Source: Eublepharis macularius (lineage: Eukaryota; Chordata; Lepidosauria; Squamata; Eublepharidae). Taken from it: a stretch of 64,000 nucleotides of DNA. Position 1 is the first letter of the stretch, and every line of letters starts with the position of its first letter. This document shows positions 51,551 to 63,329 of the stretch, piece by piece. The notes under the pieces are model-generated. The model was not told where the DNA came from and did no database searches. It worked only from the letters and a program-made list of their open reading frames with translations. The translations under genes and the position numbers were made by a program. Location: assembly GCF_028583425.1 (NCBI RefSeq), contig NC_072791.1:11179868-11243867 (forward strand), written 5' to 3'.

Positions 51551-51789
51551 CTAGTGGCCCCAGTCAGTCCCTGCAGCCTGGCCTGTCTCCTGGAATTGTA
51601 AAGATAAAGCAAATACGGTATTTTAAATCCCTGTGCATTGCAAGGAAGAAATAGCAACAATACGAATTTCCGAAACTGAACAAAAGAGCGTCTGTGCTAG
51701 AGACATTTTTGGTCCACTTTGGGACTGGATGGTGGTTGGTTGGGCTTCTCGTCTGCAGACGACTGGACACAAAAGCTACGACAAAATCT

Positions 51790-51880
51790 CAGGAAGTCTG
51801 AAGAAGGGAGCTGTGACTCTCGAAAGCTTACACCCTGAAAATCTTGCTGGACTCAAATCCTGCTGGTCTACTACCTGACC
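51790..51880 (+). repeat. Dispersed CTGANGA/GAAA repeat, family C
   Basis: GTCTGAAGAAGGGAGCTGTG, ACTCTCGAAAGCTTACACCC, ATCCTGCTGGTCTACTACC. CTGAAGA, GGGAG/CTCTC and GAAA are all intact. Confidence 0.8.
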
Positions 51881-51944
51881 TATCCTCATGGAAGGTACCA
51901 CATTCAGCCCTGGGAAGTAGAAATCTGTCAACCTCACGAAGAAA

Positions 51945-52050
51945 CTTGGGTGTCTGAGGAAGGGAGTTCTGACTCTCGAAAGCTTACACCCTGAAAATCT
52001 TGTGGGTCTCAAAGAGGCCACTGGACTCAAATCCTGCTGTTCATGAAGTC
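51945..52050 (+). repeat. Dispersed CTGANGA/GAAA repeat, family C
   Basis: GTCTGAGGAAGGGAGTTCTG, ACTCTCGAAAGCTTACACCC, CTGGACTCAAATCCTGCTG. Second copy within 160 bp. Confidence 0.8.
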
Positions 52051-53099
52051 CAAGATGATACCTGTTCTCCATGTCTTCAGGGAACATGTTGTCATGTCTT
52101 CCGCAGTCCGTACAGCTTAGGGTTAAAGTATTTATTCCTTGAGAGGAGAAAGAACAGCAGGGTTAACTAGCAAACGCTTGTAAAATAAAAATAATACAGA
52201 GAACTTCGGTTCTCCCCCCCCGCCCCTGTTCTTCCTCTTCTGTTTATTGAATGCCAGAAGGGAAGATAACAATGGGGGATAGATTCATTCTTTGGCAGCT
52301 GAAGTTGCTGTCTGAACTCCCGGCTCTCTTTATTAATCTAACAAATGGGACTTCTTCAGCTAGGAGGCTTGACACGGCCCTCGCGTCTCACCTTTGCCAA
52401 GAAAAGCGAGCTGAAGAGCGCTGCCAAGTTTTGTGTGTGTGTCTTGAGAAGGTCAGCGAGGAGGATGCAGTCGTCAGTTTTGGCAAATGCCTTTTTGGTT
52501 TGATCATAATAATACGGACACGCAGTTTCAGTACAGCAATGCAGAATGCCCTTTATTTACCCCAAGGGGTTTGGGGCAGGGGGAACACCGATGAGGATCT
52601 AGGCGCATCCGGATGTTGGCAGGTCTATCCAGTACTTTGTGGTTTCTGGGAGATGTAAAGCTTAGTTACAAATGGGCAGACGGTGTTATGTTGGATATCT
52701 TCCGTGGTGGTACCTATATCCTTGCAATACTTCATTGGTTGAAGTCTGTGCACAGTTGCTAACATTTTTGCATTTGGGTGTTTTAACAACTCTCATTACT
52801 CCGTGCCTCCTAGAAACTGGTGTGCAGCAACAAAATACAGAAGTTTCCTAGTGCAGTTTTGGCTCTTGGTAAGGTGCCAATGTGAGTTGTCATTTTTTTC
52901 TCCTCCTAGCTAGGTGGTTTGCAGTCTTTTCAGCTGAATATCATTTTCTGTCATGGCCGAGTTGCCTTGTAAAATAGCCACTGGGCTGGTCTCTTGTGGT
53001 CAGTAAAGAATCACCTCCACATGAACGGACAGGGAAGTGATTGTAAACTGCAAGCACAGCAGGATTTGGGTCCAGTGGCACCTTAGATGAAGGTGTCTG
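52051..53099. other. Unique DNA, no gene recognised
   Basis: The 135-codon frame 52251-52658 has no recognisable domain. Nothing else seen. Confidence 0.4.
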
Positions 53100-53104
53100 A
53101 TGAA

Positions 53105-53460
53105 ACCAGGGCCTGGCAGGATTTATTATCCTTCCGCCAGGCCTGTAAGACAGAGATGTTCCGCCAGGCATATGGCGGAGGCTAGGATGGGCCCCTGCTG
53201 GCCATACTTGACTTGACTTGAAAAGATCTGTCCACCACCCTATATATATCTATAGGTATGGATATATGGGCCATGTCTGAAATGAAGTAACTCTTCCATC
53301 GCCATCTGAGGAGAAGTTTTTATTGTATGCGGTGTTTTAAATTTTATTGCAATGTTTTATCTGTTTTTATGTAAATTAAAATGTTGTGCTCTGCCCTGAG
53401 CCCGCTCGGCGGGGAGGACAGACTAAAAATCTAATATAATAAATAGTAAAATAAATATAA
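53105..53460 (+). mobile_element. L2-like LINE 3' end
   Basis: TTATTATCCTTCCGCCAGGC, CTGTAAGACAGAGATGTTCC (ORF2 C-terminus, FRQACKTEMFRQAYG) then a 3' UTR ending CCTGAGCCCGCTCGGCGGGG and an ATAATAAAT tail. Confidence 0.88.
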
Positions 53461-53630
53461 TAAATTAGAGACCAGCATGATTTTCATAAGCTTCCAAAAG
53501 GCAAAGATCTCTTCTTCAGATACCGAGCCATGACTCTCGAAAGCGTACACTCTTAAAATCTTTTTGGTCTCTAAAGTGCCACTGAACTCAAATCCTACTG
53601 TTGTACTGCAGACCTACCTGGAACTTAACT
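53461..53630 (+). repeat. Family C repeat, diverged
   Basis: CATGACTCTCGAAAGCGTAC, AATCTTTTTGGTCTCTAAAG, AACTCAAATCCTACTGTTG. CTGAAGA is lost; GAAAGC kept. Confidence 0.7.
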
Positions 53631-55061
53631 GGAAGATTTGGTACTGCTTCCGCTTTCCACAAATTGATGATAATAAGAATGTGTGATCTGCCTGGCTAGT
53701 ATTTTTATGGGCCAGTAACTTCCATGGCCCTATTTGGAAGGCCGTGGCTGAGGCTCCCAGATAGGAGGCCAGGCCTATCTGTAACTTCTAACCATGGTAG
53801 CTAAGAGGCACATCCCTATCGTAATTCTTTCAGGTGTCTCTGAAATCTAGTAATTCAGAGAGTTGAGAAAAATTACTGCCTTCCCATGAGCATTGGAAGT
53901 GGTCTCCCTCTTAAATGGCCATTGTCTCATCTAGACCACCAATTTCTGCTCTGGTAGGCAGAAGCTTTCCCCTGTTCCCAGCCCTGACACCCAAGATACT
54001 TGAGTTGGAGATGCTAGACTTTGAAGTTGTGATCTTCAGCGCACAAAGTGAGGAGCTCTTCCCTCCTTCATGTCCAGCTTGAACGTGCCAGAAACATCTG
54101 GGCATTACTTCCTCTAACTGACCGAACAGCCGCCATGTCATTAATCTCCGTGTAGAGGCGCAACAAAAATGATGTGCAACCCACTGAGGGAAAAGACCTT
54201 CAAAATGTTGCCTTGGCAGTGTGACTTAAGAGATGTGGACTGAACCTCTGCTCAACTTGTCTGCTCCTCAGGAACTCTTCATTCTTGCCATCCTCCCCTC
54301 AAGTTGTCTCAAGTCCCCCATTTTGAGTTGCTGAGGAAAACTGGCCTGGTTTCTGTGAAGGACTGAATCCTTCCCTGATCCAGCTGAGAGTTGTATGCCT
54401 TGATGGGCAAGTGGCTTCACGCTGCTTATCTCCCAAAGGAATGTGCTAGGGAGCGCATAGTGATGCGCAGCGAGTAATGCATGATGATCGACTGAGTCAC
54501 GTCCTCTCTGTTTTCCCCTGTTTTAAGAGCTCACAGTTGGTCTAAAATATCTTCGCCTGTTGCTCGTTTTGAGAGGGATGGGGAAGAAGGCACTTCTGAA
54601 TCAAATTGGTTGTATTAGGCGACATTGTATTGAGAGAGTCTCTTAAGTCAAGGAATGGTATGTGTTAGTTAAATTATTCTCTCTGGTTCTCTTTAGATGT
54701 GCGTGTGGGTATAAAATGTATGTACCGATCTGATTTTTTTTTCTGCTGAAGTTGATGAGGGAGGGAAGGCCGAAGCCAGAGGATAAGCTAGTTTCAGTCT
54801 TGTAAACCTGTCAGATTGATGGTGCCCTGCTGAAATTGTAGACAACTGCTTCCTAGCTTAAGGTCTCTTTGCAGCTCAGAAAACTTAAACTGCAAAAGTT
54901 GTTATGTTTGTAGCAGCAGTGGTACGAGATGGGTAAATTGCTGTTCGGTGATGGTCCAGTGCCCCTGGGACCAGAGGGTGCCTTCCATTCAGGTTCTTCT
55001 TCCAAAGAATTCTGAATTAGGTGAATCTTTGCCTGATCTTGTTATCAAAAGCAGGAGTTAA
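53631..55061. other. Unique DNA, no gene recognised
   Basis: 1.4 kb without repeat or coding signal. Intron-like. Confidence 0.4.
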
Positions 55062-55167
55062 GAATACAAGTCGAGTCCCACTGCATCAGACCACTGATCT
55101 ATCTAATCCAACATCCTGTTTCACACAGTGGCCAGCCAGTAGCTCTGGAGGGACAACAATAAGAGAG
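55062..55167 (+). repeat. Dispersed repeat fragment
   Basis: CATCAGACCACTGATCTATC, ATCCAACATCCTGTTTCACA, CAGTGGCCAGCCAGTAGCTC belong to a common amniote dispersed repeat (SINE/CR1-related). Family not certain. Confidence 0.5.
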
Positions 55168-55175
55168 GCCGTGCC

Positions 55176-55563
55176 TAGGGTTCACAGGTGCCTGCTGGTG
55201 GCGGGCAAACTCCCAGGGATATGCCCCTCGTCTGCCGATTGCCCAGTGATTGGTGGAAGGGGACAAGCTCCCAGTGATTGCCTGCCACTTGCAGGCACCT
55301 CAGGAACATGTGCCACCCGGGTACTCCCAACCAGCGTGGCAGTGTCACTTCCGGAAGTGATGTCGTCACGCTGGCTGTGGGAGCATTCCCATGCTTCGTT
55401 TGGGGCTAACTTGTGCATGGCCGGGTGGCGATGTCACTTCCAGAAGTGATGTCATCCCACTGGCTCCGGAGCACGTGCGTGAAGATCAACACGCTGCCGG
55501 CACGAGGTAAGTGCTGGGTCCTCAACCCTCCCAGTGGGAGGATAGAGGGACCTGACAACTCTA
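55176..55563 (+). mobile_element. hAT-type MITE with ETS/CRE-like palindromes
   Basis: 388 bp, TAGGGTTCACAGG … GACCTGACAACTCTA. Direct repeats GCCGTGCC (55168-55175) / GCCATGCC (55564-55571), 7/8. Contains GTCACTTCCGGAAGTGATGT and GTCACTTCCAGAAGTGATGT, each a palindrome of the ETS core ACTTCCGG joined to a TGATGTCA-like half site. Confidence 0.85.
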
Positions 55564-55571
55564 GCCATGCC

Positions 55572-58244
55572 TCTAGGCTTGCCGTATGCGCACTTATAAT
55601 GGACAGTCTCCCACTGGTCGCCTCCGTTGCCTGCTGCCAGAGTGACAGTGGGAGAAAAATAAAGAAAAAGAAAGTCACCAAGCTCTGCAGCAGTACGACC
55701 CTTCTGGTTATAACCTGAAAGTGACAACGGAATTGGCAAAAAACTCTATGGTAGTTTTAAGAGATGCTGGAAACTGTATGGTAAAACCATAGAGTTTACC
55801 ATAGCATTTCCTGTGGTTCCTAGAGCTACCCATTGACACTTCTTGATTGTACCTGTGAATGACATAAGCAATGTTGCTGCCTAAATGCCAGGCTCTGTAT
55901 GTCTCTCGGTACAGTCCTGATGCCTATAAAGTTAGATTTGGGTCCAGCTTGGCAGTTTTAATTATTCCAAGATAGATACGTGAAATCTTCTCGGCTTCCT
56001 CTGTATGATGCAGTCCCTCCTAGACTGGTGGTACGTGCTTTCCGGTTCCCTCAAAAATGTGTGTTTGGAAGTACAATCCTGAATCTCCAATCTGTTTGTT
56101 TAAAGAACGCTAAGCCAAGATGCCTGGAACACACACAGCTCTCCCCATCTAGTATTAACAATCTTGTTAGGATTTTGTGCTCGGTAGGATTTTGTGCTCG
56201 GCCTGTGAAGGGATTGAACTCTCAGCACCTTCTCGAAGACAAGGAACAAACGCCTGCCGCAAAATAAAAGGTCACAGGGTTTTGCCAAGAGTTTGTCTGC
56301 GAAGGAGAGGGGGAAGACAGATTTGCCAGACAGTGCACATTTTCTGCTAGCTTGCTCAAGGCTGTGAATAGATACTATCAGTTAATAACTTAAGCCCGAA
56401 GTGGCCGGTGAGCATGCTGCAGGCAGACCCTGAAGGCTTCTGTTTTGTGGTTCTCCAGTTCTTGTAGGATTTCAGAAAAATCCGACCAATTAAGTTTCTA
56501 GTCCTCTCAGCTCTAGATTTAAATTTGACAATGTGACACTCCAAAAGTGTATCTGAAAGAAACTAGCCACTGATGCCTTATGACAACCTGTCCAAGCCTA
56601 AATAACCCAAGGAACATCCAGGATTTATTTATTTACTTTTGATTCTAAATATAGGTAATGGGATGTAAGACATCTCTGGAAGCTGAAGTGACACCTCAGC
56701 TTTGCACCCTTTCCCCTCTGCACCCTTCTTCTTTGGTAAACCTTCTGATCAGGAGTGTGTTGAATTGGACCGGATAAGGGGTGGTAGCAGCCTAGGCATT
56801 GCGTAATCGTGCGTTTTCTTGTTGCGGAGCTCATTCTATAGACAGCTAACAGATACCTGGTTCTCCCCGAAGAACTGCCACATGGGGTGTGTTTTTAAGC
56901 TGTGGTCACCCATTTTCTACCGTATGTGGGAACGAGGTGTGGTTGGTTGCTCGGTTTTCGTTTTGAAGGTTCTACTAATCTAAGAAGCTGTCACAAGTAG
57001 ATAAATGGAAGCATGCTGGCGGCAGTGCACCCATTCCCCTTTTTTAACAGCATCCTGCTTCATTCTCTGCTGAACCTTCCAACGTCACACTGTCACATCT
57101 GTCGCTGGGCTTTACATGTTGGTCATTCTGAAAATTTCCACCCAACTGGAATGTTTATGAACATTCTATAATGCCTTCGCAGCTGAGCCAGTGGCTAAAG
57201 AGGGCTTGGCTGAGCCTGAACCAAGTTGTTAGAGCTACAGTAGATAAATAGGTTTCAATTTCTACAGCCTTAATTTTTCTTTTCCATGTACCTGGTTTTT
57301 GGTGAGTAAATTGACAGATCTGTGATACTGTATCTGTGGGGCCATAGTCGGTGACATAAAAGACCTACCCCTCTGTTGAAACAGTTAAACTTAAAATCTT
57401 GGGATGTCTTAAAGACTAACAAATTTATTGTAACGTAATTTAGGTATGTTTAATTAAGAGCGATGTTGCCTCCCTTGAAAGAGGAATGTGCAGAGTTGGT
57501 CGGATCTTTTTTTGAGTTCCACCTAAACAGTTTTGAGGGTGGTTTGATCTGCATTTTAATCTCTGTAGACTTTGGAAAGAACTTGTTTATGCAATATGCT
57601 ATTTCGAATGTTTACTGTGATTTTTCTAAAGTTTTTTGCATGAAGGATTTGTATGCCAGGTGTCCTGAAATGCCGGTGCTTGTGTTCACAAATCAAACAA
57701 GCTCTCTTTCTGTGAGACAGCATCTAATCCTGTGTATACATTCCTCAAGCCAAAAGTTTTAGTCATTTTCTGAGGGCCAAATTTTCTTCTAGGAGGGCTT
57801 AGACTTTCAAACAGCAGCTACCTTTAGAAAAATGGAAACTAGTTGTGATTTCATAAGTATGTGGCTTCTTGACTGGAAATGGCAAGGAAAAAAGACCCAG
57901 ACTGAAAAAAAAATGGGGAGGAGGGTGTTTTCCATTCCCCCCAAAGCATTTTGGAGAACGTTGAAAGAGAAAAGCATTATTAGTCACTCAATGTGTTGTA
58001 TGAATTCTTTAATGTAAGACAGTTGACAGCATAAAGCATATACATCATATTTTTCAACTCCATGTTTATTGTTTCAACATGACTAATTTTGTCTACAATT
58101 AATGTGTGGTTTTGTATACTATTTAAGAGTTCAATGATGTTTATTCACTGACTTTGTATACAGTCTGCCTTTCTCTCAGTGACAGTTTAGCCCTTTATCC
58201 AGCTATGCTTTTAGTCTTACTTCATGTCTTTGTTTGATCTTTAT
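55572..58244. other. Longest unique stretch, no gene recognised
   Basis: About 2.7 kb without recognised repeats. A 40-bp inverted repeat around AAACTCTATGGT/ACCATAGAGTTT lies at 55740-55805. Frames up to 99 codons lack domains. Confidence 0.45.
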
Positions 58245-59120
58245 TTTTTATTTTTTTTATTTACATCATTTATAGTCCACCTTTCTCACTGAGACTCAAG
58301 GCAGATTACGCAGTATGAGGTTAATACAATCAGTATCAAGTACATTTCAATACAATACCATAAGGTAAACAGATACAAGTTTAAAAGACATACCATTAGC
58401 AAGGATCCAAGACAGAGTAGAACCAATACTGGAGCAAGACATAATCAATTCTAGGACTAACATTGGACAACATGGAGCACTGGTGGTACATAGGAGTACA
58501 TATTTAAAGCAGCAGATAATATGTAAGGCAAAAATAGTGATGAAGTCTATGATCCCCAACTTGTTAGTGAAGCATCTGAGACCCCATCTCTACCATACAG
58601 CCCTCCCATTTGAGTAAAAAGCCTTTTTGAATAGTTCAGTTTTGCATCATTTATGGAAAGCCAGGAGAGGGGGGGCTCTCCTGACCTCCTCGGGCAGGTC
58701 ATTCCATAGGGTAGGGGCCACCACAAAGAAAGCCCTTGTACAGGCTGCTGCTGACTTCACCCGTGCGCAGCCTGGCACCTGCAGGAGACCCTGTTCAGAT
58801 GAGCAAAGCCGCCGTGGAGGAACATAGGGAGGGTTGCAGTCCTGTAGGTATGCTGTACCAAAGCCATGAAGAACTTTGTATATAATAACTAATACCTTGG
58901 ACTGAGCACGGTAACTGATGGGTAGCCAATGGAGTGACTGCAGGATGGGAGTGATGTTCATGCTCCTGCTCGCTCCTGATAACAGTCGAGCTGCAGCATT
59001 TTGCACTAATTGGAGCCTCCTAGTTAACTTAGATGGGAAGCCAGTGTATAGAGCATTACAATAGTCAAGCCTTGATGTTACCACCATAGCATGGATCTGT
59101 ATTAGCTTTACCTGTTCAGA
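58245..59120 (-). mobile_element. L2-like LINE ORF2 C-terminus and 3' UTR
   Basis: The minus frame encodes VTSRLDYCNALYTGFPSKLT, LQLVQNAAARLLSGASRS, ITPILQSLHWLPISYRAQSK, VLIIYKVLHGFG-like and FFVVAPTLWNDLPEEVRR: the thumb and C-terminal region of L2-clade ORF2. The 3' UTR runs to a TTATTTACATCATTTATAGT tail with GAGACTCAAGGCAG. The frame stays open for about 155 ORF2 codons, the best-preserved LINE coding piece here. Upstream RT palm and endonuclease are absent. Confidence 0.93.
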
Positions 59121-59453
59121 TTGGTAAATAGACATCATCTGTACTGCACAATTTCTTCTGAACAACATACTGTCAGGCGGGACATTTGGAATCTCCTTCT
59201 CTGGAAAATGGAGGTGGTTGTGACTTGAGGCACTGAGCTGATGAAGTGACATTTGTATTCTCCCAAGCAGCATACGTGCATTGCCTGCTGAAATGCAGGG
59301 CATCGAGTAACCCCTTGGAGAGCTCAGGAATACGCAGCGGTTGCTTAAAGTTGTATGCTGAAAGAGGGCCGCATGCCCCAGCATGAATTTGCATCTTTCC
59401 CCTCTCAATAATGCATCTGTGGGGGATGATTCAGCGTCCCATAAGTATGCCAT
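58647..59453 (-). CDS. Chance chimeric frame: flank plus L2-like ORF2 end
   Basis: A 268-codon frame. Residues 1 to about 112 come from non-LINE flanking DNA and show no domain. Residues about 114-268 are L2-type ORF2. The join coincides with the LINE's 5' truncation near 59115. The long open frame is probably fortuitous; no promoter or splice evidence supports expression. Confidence 0.5.
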   Translation of the reverse strand: MAYLWDAESSPTDALLRGERCKFMLGHAALFQHTTLSNRCVFLSSPRGYSMPCISAGNARMLLGRIQMSLHQLSASSHNHLHFPEKEIPNVPPDSMLFRRNCAVQMMSIYQSEQVKLIQIHAMVVTSRLDYCNALYTGFPSKLTRRLQLVQNAAARLLSGASRSMNITPILQSLHWLPISYRAQSKVLVIIYKVLHGFGTAYLQDCNPPYVPPRRLCSSEQGLLQVPGCARVKSAAACTRAFFVVAPTLWNDLPEEVRRAPPLLAFHK

Positions 59454-60024
59454 GGCTGTTCACACATAAAGCAGAGGCCTCACCATAGAGTTTCTGCCAT
59501 GAGAATGTTAATATTTTGATTCTGCTCTTCCTAGATGCCTTTGTGCCCAGCCCAGTGTTTTTTTAACGATTGCTAAATATTTACGACACTAGATTGACTG
59601 AAAGGAATTGCAATGGTAGAATGAGATTGACTGTTACTTTGTCTATATCTTACCTATGAAGAAGCCTTTGGGGCGAAACGGGACTGGACTTTTTGCATGC
59701 CGGCGAACGCCGTAGGTAGCATACATTACTCAAGAGAAGACCTGGAAGTTACATTCTTGTAGAAAAATCTGGCTTTATATGGGACTATTAGGGCTTCCAA
59801 GCACCTTATGTACTGCTTGTAGAAATTTTGTGACTTGTATACCACCGTTGATATCTAAAGGAAATTTGTGATTTCATACCATCGCTGATATTTGTTATAT
59901 GACAATTTGTATGATGGAACAATTCATATGATGGACTTACTCGCACTGAGCACTTTTAGCACCTTAAATATATGAATTTGGGATAAGTGTTGATTGCATT
60001 TTCCTAAGGGCTCTTTGTATTTTC
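59121..60024. other. Unique DNA, no gene recognised
   Basis: 59160-59480 is repeat-free and balanced; nothing recognised. 59640-59700 resembles a family C-like CTATGAAGAAGCC / GGCGAAACGGGACTGG motif. Confidence 0.35.
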
Positions 60025-60032
60025 TAAATATT

Positions 60033-60283
60033 TAGGGTTGCCAGGTCCCTCTATCCTCTCAGCAGGAAGCGATGTCACTTCTGGAACTGACATCCGCACC
60101 GGCTGCGGGAGCGTTCCTGTGTTCCGATTTGGCTGGTTTGGGGATGCTCCTGCGGCCAATGCGAGGGGTGGGAGCACGCACATGGTGCATGCTCCTGCGG
60201 TGTGTGCCAGTGGCAGCCACGCTCCAGGAGTTTGCCCGTAATCGGCGGATAAGGGGGCAAATCCCCGGGAGTTTGTAACCCTA
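60033..60283 (+). mobile_element. hAT-type MITE, GATGTCACTTC group
   Basis: 251 bp, TAGGGTTGCCAGGTCCCTC … GGGAGTTTGTAACCCTA, exact 8-bp direct repeat TAAATATT (60025-60032, 60284-60291). Contains GCGATGTCACTTCTGGAACT. Confidence 0.93.
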
Positions 60284-60291
60284 TAAATATT

Positions 60292-61864
60292 GCTCCACAC
60301 TTGCAACTTGTGACTGGTTTTACATGCCAACTTGGATGGCCTTCTCTCCTTTCCATTGCGTCTTAAATGGTTTAGTTCATTACATTCAGGGACTAGGACA
60401 GAGGGCCAAAATCTTTTCCATTTCAATATATTTCAGAGAGGTGTTGTTTGTTAAATGAAGGGAGCTCGAGAACGCACAAACCTTGTAAACTGTTGTTCTA
60501 GGAGTTAATTTATGAGTAACGGTAGATAAAAATCGGCTCAACCGAGAAAAAATTGCCTTGGCAAAAAAAAAAGGATCCAAAAAGTAGAATATAATATGCA
60601 TAACCTGCAAGACAGTTTGAAGTATTATATGCAGCCAAACTCTAAATTGTTCTCAGCAAAGTGCTAATTTCCTAGAAAGGCAGCAACCATTTCCAGCAAT
60701 GACTAAGCAATTGCCTAAACATTTTATTTCTTTCAGTAACTATAATGAAAAATACAAGGAACTCCAACTTTCTATCAATTAACCAGTATTTTAAAAGTTT
60801 AATGCATGGGAATTTCCCCAGATTTCTATAGCCTTTACCATAGAGAAGGAGGGAAATTACTAGACCGTCCCACAGAGGTGATGTCACATCTTTCCCAAAC
60901 TCGATCCTTCCCAGGAACCACCCTCAAAATCTCCTGGAATTTGCCAAGGCAGTGCTGGAAACCTAAGTTTTGTTCATCTTATGGAAATCACTTTGAGCAA
61001 TATGGAAAAGCAGTACATAAATATTTAAGTAAATAATGAGTCCCTAACATGGCTAAATAAAACATATACACAGTTATGCTAAGAGTTTTTCTTTTAAATC
61101 ACTCTTATAAACAGATGCCTAAAGCAGTACTATAACACAACATCACTTGCCTTCCACATGCCATACAGAAGCTCGTGGGGAAGGAAAAGAACCTTCCGTA
61201 AATAGGGTGCCCACACAGGAAAGGCCCTGCTACTACCCTGGTCCAGGACAAAAGTAACATGCAAACAAACACAATAACCAATTGTATCTTTATTTGCTAT
61301 TTTTTAAATCCGTTGTGCTATCTAATCTGGATAAAGATAAAAGCTTCCGCTAGTACCTGGGTACAAAAGAAGGCAGAATTGTGTTAGTTCTGTTGGATAG
61401 AGAAGTGCTTTTTTAAAACTGTTGCGTACTTCTGGAAGGGGGTAGAGCTATGACTTTAGCATGTTTCTAGTGTTCGGGGGTGGAGGGGTTGGAGTTCTTG
61501 CTCCTTTCTGTGTTTCCCGGAAATTCCCGTTGCCTTTAAGAACACGAGAGAGTGAGTGAAAGCGTATTAAATTTCCAGCAACCGCCATCTGAAGGTAGCT
61601 TCTCAGAGCATATAGTGTGCAGATTAACAACTGCATTTGTGGAATAACTTGCCTTTGTCAGGTCTGGCTAAAGTCCAATTAAATCTGTCTTGATCTCTAA
61701 ATGAGATTTTGGCCAAATGTCTTATCCCACTGAAGTGTTTGCTTCCACTAATAGCAAAGACGATTACATTAACAATGTCCTTGATGGATATTTATGGTGA
61801 TGGGCTGGAGTGGGAAATGCTCCTGCAGAGATTCAAGTGTCTGTTTTGTTACTTTTTGAACACG
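60292..61864. other. Unique DNA, possible conserved elements
   Basis: No repeat with clear identity. 61540-61800 (GTCCAATTAAATCTGTCTTG, AGACGATTACATTAACAATG) is repeat-free and a reasonable conserved non-coding candidate. Confidence 0.3.
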
Positions 61865-61980
61865 TGAAGTTGCCTTGTAATGAGACAGATTCTTGGCCCA
61901 TCTATCAAGGTCAGTATTGTCTCCTGTCTGGCAGTGGCTGTCCAGGGTCTAAAGACAAGATCTTTTGCATCATCTACTGC
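61865..61980 (-). mobile_element. tRNA-derived SINE, 3' part (interrupted)
   Basis: Inverse SINE tail and body: GAAGTTGCCTTGTAATGAGA, ATCAAGGTCAGTATTGTCTC, GGCAGTGGCTGTCCAGGGTC, CATCTACTGC. Its tRNA-like head resumes at 62512. Confidence 0.85.
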
Positions 61981-61989
61981 TACTAATAA

Positions 61990-62508
61990 TAACTAATAAT
62001 AATAATCACCTACTACTAATAATAAACAGATTAGTGTCCCACACAGAGCAAAGAACAAGGTCAGTGTTGTTGTTGTTTATTAAATTTATAGCCCACCCTC
62101 CCCACAAGTGGGCTCAGGGTGGGTTACCCTACAAAAGATAAAAGCACTAAAATCACGTATCTATGGATATACATCCTATAATCAGGCTCAACAACATAAA
62201 ATTCCAGTATCCCCGGTAGACTGCCTTCACCTTCTCTGCACACCAGATAAGAAAGGTGGAGGTGTGGGTTGGTGTACTATAACTACTTGTGCGTGGGGCG
62301 CAGATGACCATATGGCCCCGCCACTAGTAGGAGATGGGCAGGGAGGCTGATTAGGTGGGTCCGTTGTTGTTATTATTCCCATAATACAGCTGGGAGGGGT
62401 CAGAGAAGTAGCTTGCCCAAGGCCATTTGATGAGCTCAGCTGTAGTGGGTTTTGAACCGACAGCGTGCTGGTTCACAGCCCAACCACTCAACCGCTATGC
62501 TGCCTCAT
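61990..62508 (-). mobile_element. MIR-like SINE inserted in SINE, itself interrupted
   Basis: Pieces AACAGATTAGTGTCCCACAC (about 62026-62060) and TTATTCCCATAATACAGCTG to CAACCACTCAACCGCTATGC (62372-62505) are one minus MIR-like copy. Between them is an L2-like tail. Confidence 0.85.
62070..62370 (-). mobile_element. L2-like LINE 3' UTR, innermost insertion
   Basis: TTATTAAATTTATAGCCCAC, CCTCCCCACAAGTGGGCTCA, GGGTGGGTTACC is the inverse 3' stem-loop and UTR of an L2-like LINE. The right boundary is approximate. Confidence 0.7.
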
Positions 62509-62585
62509 AACTGGAGATGCCAGGAATGGAACTTGGGATATTCTGCATGCAAAGCAGGTGCTCTACCACTGAGCCAGGGTCCCTT
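62509..62585 (-). mobile_element. tRNA-derived SINE head (continuation)
   Basis: ACTGGAGATGCCAGGAATGG, ATTCTGCATGCAAAGCAGGT, GCTCTACCACTGAGCCAGGG: reverse B and A boxes of the SINE begun at 61865. Confidence 0.88.
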
Positions 62586-63329
62586 TCTGTCAGATGCCCC
62601 GTAGGAAGATCCCAAGGAATGATGGAGTCCTCAATTCCCTGTTGTTTCCAGCATCTGATAATCAGAAGGGTATGATCTCGAAACCTGGGTGTTAAGTATC
62701 ATCATGGCCGATAGTTGTTAACAGACCATTCTGCTCTGACCTTTTCTGGTCCTAATGCAAAGAAGCTCTTAACCTGATCGCTGGTTTCCAAGCCCTTCTA
62801 AATAACTATTTATATAAAAACTCGTGGTAACATTTCTGGGAAACGTTCAGCACCGTGGCTTTAGAAGCAGGCGACAGTTCTTTGAACAATGCTTTTCATT
62901 GTGTAGCGGGGAAGGGAGGGGGAGAGACACGTTCCCTTGAGATGCGCAGACATTGGCCAGCGGAGATGTTATGTTTTTATAATGGCAATAAATTTCCCTG
63001 GCACATTTTCATAACAACTGCAGGCAGTGCGGAGGGACGAGGCGCTGGAGGCAGCCTGATGAGGTTTGCAGCCGGACCGAGGCTTGAGCTTTGGTGTTGC
63101 TCGTTAAAATAAAAATAATGAAATGCCTATTGCGCTGGCTCTGGGCCAACGTGTGTCATTTGTCCTAGCAGCATTTCCAGGCCGTCTCACATAATGGGCG
63201 CTTTTGTGTGCATGCCGTGTCAACTGTATAAATTCAGGCAGCAGGGCACCCTGAAGATGTGTTTTCAGGATGTACGACGTGGCGAGGAGACTTTTTTTGG
63301 TATGTCAACTGTATGCCCTGACCCAAATG
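62586..63329. other. Unique DNA, possible conserved element
   Basis: 62790-63130 (ATAACTATTTATATAAAAAC, ATGGCAATAAATTTCCCTGG, TTAAAATAAAAATAATGAAA) is repeat-free. No coding domain. Confidence 0.3.
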
